Assembly (NCBI GenBank): GCA_002085265.1
Contig: NATI01000049.1
Coordinates: 1 to 6,828, forward strand
Source: Candidatus Omnitrophica bacterium 4484_49
GTDB lineage: Bacteria; Omnitrophota; Gorgyraeia; Kaelpiales; Kaelpiaceae
Length of the DNA: 6,828 nucleotides
Direction: 5' to 3'
Shown: piece by piece, positions 1 through 6,249 of the stretch
Layout of the letters: the number at the start of each line of letters is the position of its first letter
Numbering within the stretch: position 1 is the stretch's first letter
Notes under the pieces: generated by a model
The model's input: only the letters and a program-made list of their open reading frames with translations
The model's database searches: none
Told to the model about the DNA's origin: nothing
Position numbers and translations under genes: made by a program

Positions 1-396
1 GGAAGATACTGGGAACTCCCAGGGAAATTGCCCGAAAAGATTGAAGCACTTATGAATGCTACCAGAAATCATAAGGGACTTAATCTCACTCTGGCGATAA
101 ATTATGGTGGCCGTCGGGAGATTTTAGATGCCGTAGATAAAATAATTGCTGAAGGAAAGAGATTGTTGGGAGACGAACAACGATTCCGGAGATACCTTTA
201 TGCTCCTGAAATTCCTGATCCAGATCTGCTTATCCGCACAGCAGGAGAATATCGTATAAGCAACTTCTTGCTATGGCAGATTTCCTATACTGAGATTTAC
301 ACCACAAAAAAACTGTGGCCAGATTTTAACAAACTGGATTTGATAAGAGCAATAAATGACTATCAGAAGAGGAGGAGAAAGTTTGGGGGGGTATAA
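1..396 (+). CDS. uppS: Undecaprenyl diphosphate synthase (cis-prenyltransferase), C-terminal part
   Basis: Partial gene: the reading frame is open from base 1, and the start and catalytic N-terminus lie left of the window. About 131 residues remain, roughly the second half of a usual 230-250 residue protein. UppS adds eight isopentenyl units in cis to farnesyl diphosphate on the cytoplasmic face, making the C55 carrier precursor for peptidoglycan and other wall polymers. Visible family marks are LNLTLAINYGGRREI (about bases 79-123), DPDLLIRTAGEYRISNFLLW (about 217-276), the SYTE glutamate, LWPDF, and the classic C-terminal RRKFGGV. The two arginines and the serine of RTAGEYRIS correspond to the diphosphate-binding residues of the family. 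The usual RTSGE or RTGGE reads RTAGE, a mild change. The TAA stop overlaps the start of cdsA, its common operon partner. The family call is very secure; the true start cannot be seen. Confidence 0.96.
   Translation, partial: GRYWELPGKLPEKIEALMNATRNHKGLNLTLAINYGGRREILDAVDKIIAEGKRLLGDEQRFRRYLYAPEIPDPDLLIRTAGEYRISNFLLWQISYTEIYTTKKLWPDFNKLDLIRAINDYQKRRRKFGGV
370..375 (+). promoter_or_regulatory. Ribosome binding site that decides the cdsA start
   Basis: AGGAGG lies inside the last codons of uppS, seven bases before a TTG codon at 383. This is ideal spacing for a TTG start. The only upstream ATG in the frame (356) has just a weak purine stretch (AAGAG) before it. The site therefore favours TTG at 383 as the cdsA start. 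Confidence 0.75.
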
Positions 397-1204
397 TAAA
401 GGCTCACTGGTTTTGCGAATCATAACCAGTGTGGTGATGCTTATTTTTATTTTTGGTGTTATTTTTTTAGGGCACGTAGCACTATATTCAATAGTGGCTA
501 TTTTGTTTTCTTCTCTTGCCCTCTGGGAATTTTATAAGATGCTGGAGATAAAATATAATAGAATATATAAAGGGTTGGGATTGGTTTTATCGTTTTTACT
601 TTTTGTATCTTGTTTTCCAAAATTACAATCATGGTTTATATATCTTTTGAGTTTATCTCTGGTTTTTCTTTTTTTGTTGCAGTTTACCAGAAAGAGTAAT
701 GAACATGCTGCTCTTTCTATAGGATTGACTCTGCTGGGACTAATTTATATAACTGTTCCTTTTCTGTTTATAATAAAAATCAGACTGCTTCCAGGAGGAA
801 TATTTTTTATTGCTTACTTTATACTGGTGACCAAAGCCACTGATATTGGTGCTTATTTAGTAGGAATGAAATTTGGAAGGCATAGGTTAATTCCAAGGAT
901 AAGTCCCCATAAGTCTATTGAGGGATTTATCGGTGGGATTGTGTTTGCTTTAATTTTTGCCTATCTGGGAGTTTTTTATTACCCTCATCATCTGGAATTG
1001 AAATATGTGCCTGCTATAGGATTTATTCTGGGATTATTTGCTCAGGTGGGAGACCTTGCAGAGTCGGTTTTAAAGAGGGACTGTGGTTTTAAAGATTCTA
1101 GTAAAGTTCTTCCTGGACTGGGAGGGATTCTTGATGTTGTTGACAGTATATTGCTTTCACTCCCTTTTTATTACTTCTATATAACCAGGGTTGTTTTGCA
1201 ATGA
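383..1204 (+). CDS. cdsA: Phosphatidate cytidylyltransferase (CDP-diacylglycerol synthase), TTG start
   Basis: An integral membrane enzyme that converts phosphatidic acid and CTP to CDP-diacylglycerol, the branch-point precursor of bacterial phospholipids. From TTG 383 it is 273 residues, normal for the family. An ATG at 356 would add nine residues, but they merely read uppS codons in another frame and lack a good ribosome site. The sequence is very hydrophobic, with about eight membrane segments. Family motifs lie in the C-terminal half: KATDIGAY (151-158), PRISPHKSIEG (171-181), QVGDLAESVLKRD (221-233), KDSSKVLPGLGG (237-248) and LDVVDS (250-255). The metal-binding aspartates D224, D251 and D254 are present. 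The usual signature reads PGHGG and LDRxD; here the histidine is Leu246 and the arginine Val252. The gene overlaps uppS by 14 bases and dxr by 4. The family is secure; catalytic consequences of the two substitutions are unknown. Confidence 0.94.
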   Translation: MGGYNKGSLVLRIITSVVMLIFIFGVIFLGHVALYSIVAILFSSLALWEFYKMLEIKYNRIYKGLGLVLSFLLFVSCFPKLQSWFIYLLSLSLVFLFLLQFTRKSNEHAALSIGLTLLGLIYITVPFLFIIKIRLLPGGIFFIAYFILVTKATDIGAYLVGMKFGRHRLIPRISPHKSIEGFIGGIVFALIFAYLGVFYYPHHLELKYVPAIGFILGLFAQVGDLAESVLKRDCGFKDSSKVLPGLGGILDVVDSILLSLPFYYFYITRVVLQ

Positions 1205-2343
1205 AGAAAATAGCAATTTTGGGTTCTACCGGTCATGTAGGAAGAAAGGTTCTGGCGGTGGTATCTGAACATAAAAATGAATTTAAAATTATAGGTCTTT
1301 CTGCCAACGAAAACTACAGATTACTTTTATCCCAGGCTAAAGAATTTGAAGTAGAAAAACTTGCTCTCAGGAATGAAAATTTAAAAAACCAGATAAGGGA
1401 AGAAGGTCTTAAGATTTACTATGGTCCTTTTGCTTGGCGTAACCTTATGGATGAAAGTCTGGATGTGGTGATAATAGCCATAACTGGTATTGATGCTGTT
1501 TATCCTTTATTTTACGCCTTACAAAAAGGAATTGATGTTGCTCTTGCCAGTAAAGAGGCTTTGATTGCTGGTGGAGAATTAATCAATTATCAATTTCGAG
1601 ATTTGAAATCTAAAATAATTCCACTGGACAGTGAGCATAATGCAATCTTTCAGATAATTCAAAATTTGGACAGAAGCGAAATATCTGCAATCTACCTTAC
1701 CTGTTCGGGAGGTCCATTTTTAGAATATTCTCGTCCGCAATTGGAAATGGTTACTCCGGAGATGGCTGTTTCTCATCCTCGCTGGGAAATGGGAAAAAAG
1801 ATAAGTGTTGATTCCGCAACTTTACTCAATAAGGGATTTGAAATAATCGAGGCTCATTATTTATTTCAGTTATCCCCGGAAAAAATAAAAGTTCTAATAC
1901 ATCCCCAGGCGATAGTTCACGGACTTGTAGAGCTTAAAGATGGTAATGTCTTTGCGCATCTGGCATCTACAGATATGAAAGTTCCCATAGCATATGCTCT
2001 CGGCTATCCTCAGCGTCTGGATTCCGGATTGAGGCTGAACTGGAACGATAATCTCACTCTGGAATTTTTCTCTCCCGATGTGGAGGAATTTCCAGCATTG
2101 CGAATTGCCTATTATTGTCTGGAAAAGAAGAAAAGTCTTCCTGCATTTCTGGCTAAACTTGACGAACTTGTTGTGGCTGAGTTTTTGGAAGGGAGAATTA
2201 AGTTTACATCTATACTGGAGATAATAGAATCCGGTATAAAAAATCATCAACCTCGAAAGGTGAAAAGCATTGATGACTTAAATTCTGTTTTTACAGAAGC
2301 CGAGGAGACAGTGCGCAATTTACTTAAGGAGGTAAATAAATGA
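1201..2343 (+). CDS. dxr: 1-deoxy-D-xylulose 5-phosphate reductoisomerase
   Basis: Cytoplasmic second enzyme of the MEP isoprenoid pathway: NADPH- and divalent-metal-dependent rearrangement and reduction of DXP to MEP, the target of fosmidomycin. It has 380 residues, near the family's roughly 390. The N-terminal Rossmann domain opens with KKIAILGSTGHVG (2-14). The catalytic domain holds PLDSEHNAIFQ (141-151, metal ligands D143 and E145), SGGPF (169-173), SHPRWEMGKK (191-200) and SVDSATLLNKGFEIIE (202-217, with S205, N210, K211 and metal ligand E214), then LIHPQAIVH and DMKVPIAYAL. All metal- and phosphate-contact residues I can align are present. Unusual features are GSTGHVG for GSTGSIG, ASKEA for ANKES (S117), and AKLDE (318-322) where the C-terminal domain normally has NAANE. 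The start is the ATG in an ATGA overlap with the cdsA stop. Only a weak AGGG precedes it, suggesting coupled translation. The family is secure. Confidence 0.96.
   Translation: MKKIAILGSTGHVGRKVLAVVSEHKNEFKIIGLSANENYRLLLSQAKEFEVEKLALRNENLKNQIREEGLKIYYGPFAWRNLMDESLDVVIIAITGIDAVYPLFYALQKGIDVALASKEALIAGGELINYQFRDLKSKIIPLDSEHNAIFQIIQNLDRSEISAIYLTCSGGPFLEYSRPQLEMVTPEMAVSHPRWEMGKKISVDSATLLNKGFEIIEAHYLFQLSPEKIKVLIHPQAIVHGLVELKDGNVFAHLASTDMKVPIAYALGYPQRLDSGLRLNWNDNLTLEFFSPDVEEFPALRIAYYCLEKKKSLPAFLAKLDELVVAEFLEGRIKFTSILEIIESGIKNHQPRKVKSIDDLNSVFTEAEETVRNLLKEVNK
2326..2333 (+). promoter_or_regulatory. Strong ribosome binding site for rseP
   Basis: AAGGAGGT, a near-perfect complement to the 16S rRNA 3' end, lies six bases before the ATG at 2340 and inside the last codons of dxr. 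It confirms the rseP start within the ATGA overlap. Confidence 0.85.
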
Positions 2344-3389
2344 TTTTTGTAATTATTGCTTTTGGAGTTTTGATTTTTATTCATGAACTGGCCCATTTTC
2401 TTACCGCCAAAAAGTTAGGGGTTAAGGTGGATGTATTCTCTCTGGGGTTTGGTCCCAAGTTAATTTCGTTTAAGAAAAAAGATACTGAATATAGAATCTC
2501 CTTGGTTCCTCTCGGTGGATATGTAAAAATGGCCGGAGAGGATTTGAAGGAGGAGAGAAAAGGTACCCCTGATGAATTTCTATCTCAGCCTCCTGTAAAT
2601 AGGGCTAAAATTGTATTCGCCGGACCCCTGGGAAATTATATTTTCGGTTTCCTCCTTTTCTGTGCGTTGTTTACTTTAGGGCTTCCATCTACGGGCACAA
2701 AAGTCGGTAAACTTCTAAATGGTTATCCTGCTCAGGAAGCAGGGATAAAATCGGGGGATAGAATTGTCGAGGTGAATGGGGAAAAAATCAGGGATTGGGA
2801 GGAATTGACCCGTGCCATTCATCCCCATCCTGATGAGGTTATTAAAGTTAAGGTCAAAAGGGATTCACAAATTCTGGAATTTAATATCAAAACCCGGGGA
2901 AGAGAACTCGTTGACCTTCTGGGTAGGAAAAAGAAGGTAGGATTAATTGGCATTGCCCCTGATGCCAGCGATGTCGTCCTCCTGAGATATTCTTTGCCCC
3001 AGGCAGTTATAAAAGCAGCTGAAAAGGTTTACTTCATTACTAAGACGACAATTTTAGCGATATTCAACCTGTTTACCAGAAAGCTCTCTCTCAGGGAATC
3101 AGTGTCAGGACCGATAGGAATTTTCTATATAACCCGGGAGGCTCTTTCTCTGGGGTTTTCTTATTTTCTAACCCTGCTTGCGGTTATAAGTATAAGTCTG
3201 GCGATTTTTAATCTTCTGCCAATTCCGGTTCTGGATGGTGGCCATCTTTTTTTTATAATGCTGGAGGTGATAAGGAAAAAGCCTCTTTCTCCCAGACTTC
3301 AGGAGAATCTTACACAGATTGGTATGATTTTTCTACTTCTTCTGGTTTTGCTGGTCAGTTTTTATGATTTTCTACGATTTTTTAAATGA
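2340..3389 (+). CDS. rseP: RseP/RasP-type site-2 zinc metalloprotease with one PDZ domain
   Basis: An intramembrane protease of the M50 family, which cleaves membrane-spanning substrates such as anti-sigma factors or signal-peptide remnants. It has 349 residues. The zinc motif HELAH (15-19) sits in the first membrane segment, followed by LGFGPK (35-40), PLGGYVKM (57-64) and AGPLGNYIFG (94-103) leading into the second membrane segment. A single PDZ domain spans about 118-185, with GYPAQEAGIKSGDRIVEVNG as its core (128-147). The C-terminal half carries NLLPIPVLDGGH (291-302), whose D299 is the third zinc ligand, and a last membrane segment near 327-345. E. coli RseP has two PDZ domains and about 450 residues; this is the shorter single-PDZ form typical of Bacillus RasP and many other lineages. 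Its substrate cannot be named, since no sigma or anti-sigma gene is in view. It overlaps dxr and ispG by four bases each. Confidence 0.95.
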   Translation: MIFVIIAFGVLIFIHELAHFLTAKKLGVKVDVFSLGFGPKLISFKKKDTEYRISLVPLGGYVKMAGEDLKEERKGTPDEFLSQPPVNRAKIVFAGPLGNYIFGFLLFCALFTLGLPSTGTKVGKLLNGYPAQEAGIKSGDRIVEVNGEKIRDWEELTRAIHPHPDEVIKVKVKRDSQILEFNIKTRGRELVDLLGRKKKVGLIGIAPDASDVVLLRYSLPQAVIKAAEKVYFITKTTILAIFNLFTRKLSLRESVSGPIGIFYITREALSLGFSYFLTLLAVISISLAIFNLLPIPVLDGGHLFFIMLEVIRKKPLSPRLQENLTQIGMIFLLLLVLLVSFYDFLRFFK

Positions 3390-4435
3390 AAACCAGAGTT
3401 CTTAAATTCGGCAATTTAAAAATCGGTGGAGATAGTCCCGTTTTGATTCAAACTATGATAAAGAATTCCCTTGATGATGTGAGGAAAGTCCTGGCTACAA
3501 TTTCCAGGTTGAAAAACCGCGGTTGTGATTTTATCCGACTGGCGTTTAAATATCGGGAGGATGGCAGATATTTGGAGGAGATTATTAAAAGAAGTCCTCT
3601 GGAAGTAGAAGTCGATATTCATTTTCATGCTTATCTGGCAGTTATTGCATTGAATCTGGGAGCGAAGATGGTGAGGGTTAATCCCGGGAATGTGAAAAAA
3701 ATGGAACTCAGAGAGGTTGTTGAACTTGCCAAAGAAAAGAAAGCGATAATCAGAATAGGAGTAAACATTGGGTCTCTGCCTAAAAAATACATAAAGAAAG
3801 ACAAAGCCCAAGGGATGGTTGATATAGTAGAAGAATATGTCGGCTATCTAGAAAAACTCGGATTTTATGACATAATGCTTTCTGCAAAATCCGATTCAGT
3901 AATTGATACCTATAGGGCTAACATCAAGCTGGCAGAGATGTTCAATTATCCCATCCATCTGGGAGTTACGGCTACCGGTTCAGGAGCGGAATCATTGGTG
4001 AAATCCAGTGTAGGAATTGGGGCGTTACTGTTGAAGGGGATAGGCGATGTCATAAGAGTTTCTTACACCGGTTCGGTATTTAAGGAAATTGAACTCGCTA
4101 AGGCAATCTTGCAGTCATTGGACATAAGAAAATTTGGTCCTGAAGTTATATCCTGCCCTGGTTGTTCTCGGGCAGGGATAAATTTGATAAAAATAGCTAA
4201 TGATGTAAAGAGAAGAGTGGAAAGACTTAATATAAATTTACCATTTAAAATTGCAGTCATGGGCTGTGAGGTAAATGGTCCTGGAGAAGCGAAGTCGGCA
4301 GATATCGGGATAGCAGGAGGGAGAGGATGGGGGGTTTTGTTTAAGAAAGGTAAAATTGTAAAGAAGGTAAAAGAAGGAGAAATGGTAGATATTTTAATTG
4401 AGGAGTTAAAAACAATTGCAGGAGGGCAAAAATGA
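3386..4435 (+). CDS. ispG: 4-hydroxy-3-methylbut-2-enyl diphosphate synthase, divergent
   Basis: Iron-sulfur enzyme of the next-to-last MEP step, converting MEcPP to HMBPP with two electrons from a flavodoxin or ferredoxin. It has 349 residues, the standard short bacterial form without the large insertion of plant and chlamydial types. The N-terminal TIM-barrel domain shows KFGNLKIGGDSPVLIQTM (7-24), DIHFHAYLA (77-85), RVNPGN (97-102), RIGVNIGSL (123-131), HLGVT (191-195) and VKSSVGIGALLLKGIGD (205-221). The C-terminal cluster domain has C257-P-G-C260, then MGC293EVNGPGE301, giving the three cysteines and the glutamate that bind the [4Fe-4S] cluster. Several barrel residues are unusual: TATG (195-198) for TEAG, replacing a normally conserved active-site glutamate by Ala196; QTMIKNS for QSMTNT; RLAFK for RVAVP; and DIHFHAY for DIHFDYR. 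The ATG is in an ATGA overlap with rseP and no Shine-Dalgarno precedes it, so reinitiation is likely. The family is certain; full activity is inferred. Confidence 0.93.
   Translation: MKTRVLKFGNLKIGGDSPVLIQTMIKNSLDDVRKVLATISRLKNRGCDFIRLAFKYREDGRYLEEIIKRSPLEVEVDIHFHAYLAVIALNLGAKMVRVNPGNVKKMELREVVELAKEKKAIIRIGVNIGSLPKKYIKKDKAQGMVDIVEEYVGYLEKLGFYDIMLSAKSDSVIDTYRANIKLAEMFNYPIHLGVTATGSGAESLVKSSVGIGALLLKGIGDVIRVSYTGSVFKEIELAKAILQSLDIRKFGPEVISCPGCSRAGINLIKIANDVKRRVERLNINLPFKIAVMGCEVNGPGEAKSADIGIAGGRGWGVLFKKGKIVKKVKEGEMVDILIEELKTIAGGQK
4420..4426 (+). promoter_or_regulatory. Ribosome binding site for proS
   Basis: AGGAGGG ends five bases before the ATG at 4432 and lies inside the last codons of ispG. 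It supports the proS start in the ATGA overlap. Confidence 0.8.
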
Positions 4436-6129
4436 GATATTCTTCTGCTTTCATCCCTACATTGCGAGAGCATCCTAAAGAAGCGGAGGCTGTAAGCCAC
4501 AAACTCATGTTAAGAGCCGGAATGATAAGACGGTTATGTTCCGGAGTTTACTGTTATCTCCCTCTGGGATGGCGGGTTCTGAAAAAGGTGATACAGATTG
4601 TGAGAGAGGAGATGGACAAAGCAGGTGCTCAGGAAGTGCTTTTACCGGCAATTCATCCCCTGGAGCTCTGGGAGAAGACTGGAAGGATACACGATCTCGG
4701 TGATGATATGATTAAGTTCAAAAACAGGTCGGATAAAACAATGGCTCTGGGCCCTACACATGAGGAAGTCATCACCTGGCTGGTTGCCGGAGAGGTCCGT
4801 TCCTACCGGCAACTTCCTTTAATTCTGTATCAGATTCAGACCAAATTCCGAGATGAGCCCCGTCCCAGGTTTGGTGTTATCCGGACCTGTGAATTTATAA
4901 TGAAGGACGCTTACAGTTTTCACACTGATTGGGATTCTCTGGAGGAGGCATACAGAAAAATGTATTCTGCCTATGTCCGGATATTTGAGAGGTCGGGATT
5001 AAATTTTTTAATTGTGGAGGCAGACCCGGGAGTGATGGGAGGAAATGTTTCTCATGAATTTATGGCTTTATCTCAATATGGGGAAGATAAGGTCGTTGTA
5101 TGCAGGAAATGTGATTATAGAACAAGTTTAGAAATTGCGGAGAGAAAATCTCCGGAAATAGAAATCAGAAAAAAAACATTTAAGGAGATTAAAGAAGTTC
5201 ATACTCCAGAAATAAGCAGTGTAGAGGATGTATCCAGATTTTTAAATGTACCCCCTCAGCAGTTGCTTAAGACCATGATTTATAAAGCAGAAGATAAATT
5301 CATAGCGGCTTTAGTGCCAGGAGATAAAGAGATAAACGAGGTCAAGTTGAGAAGGCATCTTGGAGTTAAAGAGTTGAGGATGGCAGAGCCACATGAGATA
5401 AGAGAAATTACGGGGGGAGAAGTGGGATTTTCCGGACCTCTGGGGTTAAGCATAATGAAGATAGCGGATTACGATGTGAAGAAAATGAGTAACTTTGTCA
5501 CCGGAGCCAACAAGACAAATTATCACTTGATAAATGTCAATATCGGAAGGGATTTTGAAATAGATGAATTTGCAGATATAAGATATCTCCAACAAGGAGA
5601 TGCCTGTCCCAAATGTGGTTGTGAACTGGAGATAAAAAATGCCATAGAGATAGGCCATATATTTAAACTGGGGACAAAATACAGCCAGCCTTTGAACGCG
5701 ATGTTTTTAGACGAGGAAGGGAAAGAACATCCTGTGATAATGGGTTGCTATGGGATTGGTGTCAACAGGATAATAGCCTCCTATATTGAACAGAACTACG
5801 ATGATAAGGGAATTCTCTGGAATAGAGAACTTGCCCCTTTTCAGTTTGTAATTATTCCCATAAATATGAGCGATGAGAAGATAAAAACCAAGGCAGAAGA
5901 AATTTACCAGTTCCTGATGGAGGAGGGCTGTGAAGTCCTGTATGATGATAGAGATTTGCGTGCCGGGATAAAGTTCAACGATGCCGAGTTGATAGGAATT
6001 CCAGAGCAGATAATTATCGGAGATAAATACCTTAAAGAAGGTAAAATTGAACTCAAATCCCGCCGCACCCGGGAAAGCAGATTTCTTTCTGGGCCTGGAG
6101 ATATCCTTACTTCCCTTTCTGCAGGTTAA
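4432..6129 (+). CDS. proS: Prolyl-tRNA synthetase, bacterial type with editing insertion
   Basis: Class II synthetase that charges tRNA-Pro in the cytoplasm. It has 565 residues, the normal bacterial length. Motif 1 lies around VYCYLPLGWRVLKKV to LLPAIHPLELW (39-80). Motif 2 includes QTKFRDEPRPRFG (136-148), with R140 and E142, and MKDAYSF (157-163). Motif 3 is GCYGIGVNRIIA (438-449), with R446. Between motifs 2 and 3 is the YbaK-like insertion (about 225-390) that hydrolyses mischarged Ala-tRNA-Pro; K280 in QLLKTM matches its key lysine. Cysteine pairs C224/C227 and C392/C395 bracket the insertion and may form a zinc knuckle, as in many non-enteric bacterial ProRS. The anticodon-binding domain follows (about 468-565), with DDRDLRAGIKFNDAELIGIP. 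Oddity: motif 2 reads RTCEF where RxREF is usual, so Cys153 replaces an arginine. It overlaps ispG by four bases and is the last gene of the unit. The call is secure. Confidence 0.97.
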   Translation: MRYSSAFIPTLREHPKEAEAVSHKLMLRAGMIRRLCSGVYCYLPLGWRVLKKVIQIVREEMDKAGAQEVLLPAIHPLELWEKTGRIHDLGDDMIKFKNRSDKTMALGPTHEEVITWLVAGEVRSYRQLPLILYQIQTKFRDEPRPRFGVIRTCEFIMKDAYSFHTDWDSLEEAYRKMYSAYVRIFERSGLNFLIVEADPGVMGGNVSHEFMALSQYGEDKVVVCRKCDYRTSLEIAERKSPEIEIRKKTFKEIKEVHTPEISSVEDVSRFLNVPPQQLLKTMIYKAEDKFIAALVPGDKEINEVKLRRHLGVKELRMAEPHEIREITGGEVGFSGPLGLSIMKIADYDVKKMSNFVTGANKTNYHLINVNIGRDFEIDEFADIRYLQQGDACPKCGCELEIKNAIEIGHIFKLGTKYSQPLNAMFLDEEGKEHPVIMGCYGIGVNRIIASYIEQNYDDKGILWNRELAPFQFVIIPINMSDEKIKTKAEEIYQFLMEEGCEVLYDDRDLRAGIKFNDAELIGIPEQIIIGDKYLKEGKIELKSRRTRESRFLSGPGDILTSLSAG

Positions 6130-6159
6130 AATTGAAAATCACGGTATTGCGAAAAATAA

Positions 6160-6214
6160 TTTACACTGCCTTCTCTTAGTTATAATTGACAAAATTGGAG
6201 CTTTATAATAACAT
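6160..6214 (+). promoter_or_regulatory. Candidate overlapping sigma-70-type promoters for the downstream gene
   Basis: The 120-bp gap between proS and the acyl-CoA dehydrogenase is AT-rich and holds two plausible promoter pairs. One is TTTACA (6160-6165), a 15-base spacer, and a perfect TATAAT (6181-6186). The other is a perfect TTGACA (6186-6191), a 17-base spacer, and TAACAT (6209-6214). A second TATAAT at 6204-6209 is only 12 bases from TTGACA. Any of these would place a start site before the ribosome site at 6236. This is consensus matching by eye, and AT-rich gaps produce such matches by chance. Together with the gap after six overlapping genes, it supports a separate transcription unit. 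No hairpin-plus-T-tract terminator for proS was found. Confidence 0.5.
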
Positions 6215-6235
6215 TAAGGAACTAATTTAAAAATC

Positions 6236-6242
6236 AGGAGGT
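6236..6242 (+). promoter_or_regulatory. Ribosome binding site for the acyl-CoA dehydrogenase
   Basis: AGGAGGT lies seven bases before the first codon of an ATGATG doublet. The spacing favours ATG 6250 over the in-frame ATG at 6253 (ten bases). Confidence 0.8.
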
Positions 6243-6249
6243 CAGAAAG

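Noticed and set aside
356..382. ATG 356 as the cdsA start
   Set aside because: It would add nine residues read out of frame from the conserved uppS tail and has only a weak ribosome site, whereas TTG 383 has AGGAGG at ideal spacing. It remains a possible alternative.
392..397. TATAAT hexamer at the uppS/cdsA junction as an internal promoter
   Set aside because: No -35-like hexamer occurs at proper distance (the position holds GAGGAG), and a transcript starting there would lack the cdsA start codon.
1894..2250. Minus-strand open frame opposite dxr
   Set aside because: It lies wholly inside a well-conserved dxr region, its translation resembles no family I know, and it is cysteine- and aromatic-rich as expected of antisense frames.
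3416..3811. Minus-strand open frame opposite ispG
   Set aside because: It is antisense to conserved IspG codons and shows no domain, plausible start context or ribosome site.
3386..4435. ispG as a pseudogene because of the missing glutamate
   Set aside because: The frame is full length, cluster ligands and most motifs are intact, and both ends overlap intact neighbours; a divergent but working enzyme is more likely.
4063..4500. Minus-strand open frame across the ispG/proS junction
   Set aside because: It covers the essential cluster-binding part of ispG and the start of proS on the other strand. The translation looks like a codon shadow with no recognisable domain.
5446..5658. Minus-strand open frame inside proS
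   Set aside because: Short and wholly antisense to the ProRS insertion domain; no supporting signal.
6070..6180. Rho-independent terminator after proS
   Set aside because: I looked for a GC-rich hairpin followed by a T run and found only poor pairings among CTTTCTG-like repeats, with no T tract.
6186..6209. Perfect TTGACA and perfect TATAAT as a promoter pair
   Set aside because: The spacer is only 12 bases, too short for usual sigma-70 recognition; alternative pairings in the same region are better spaced.
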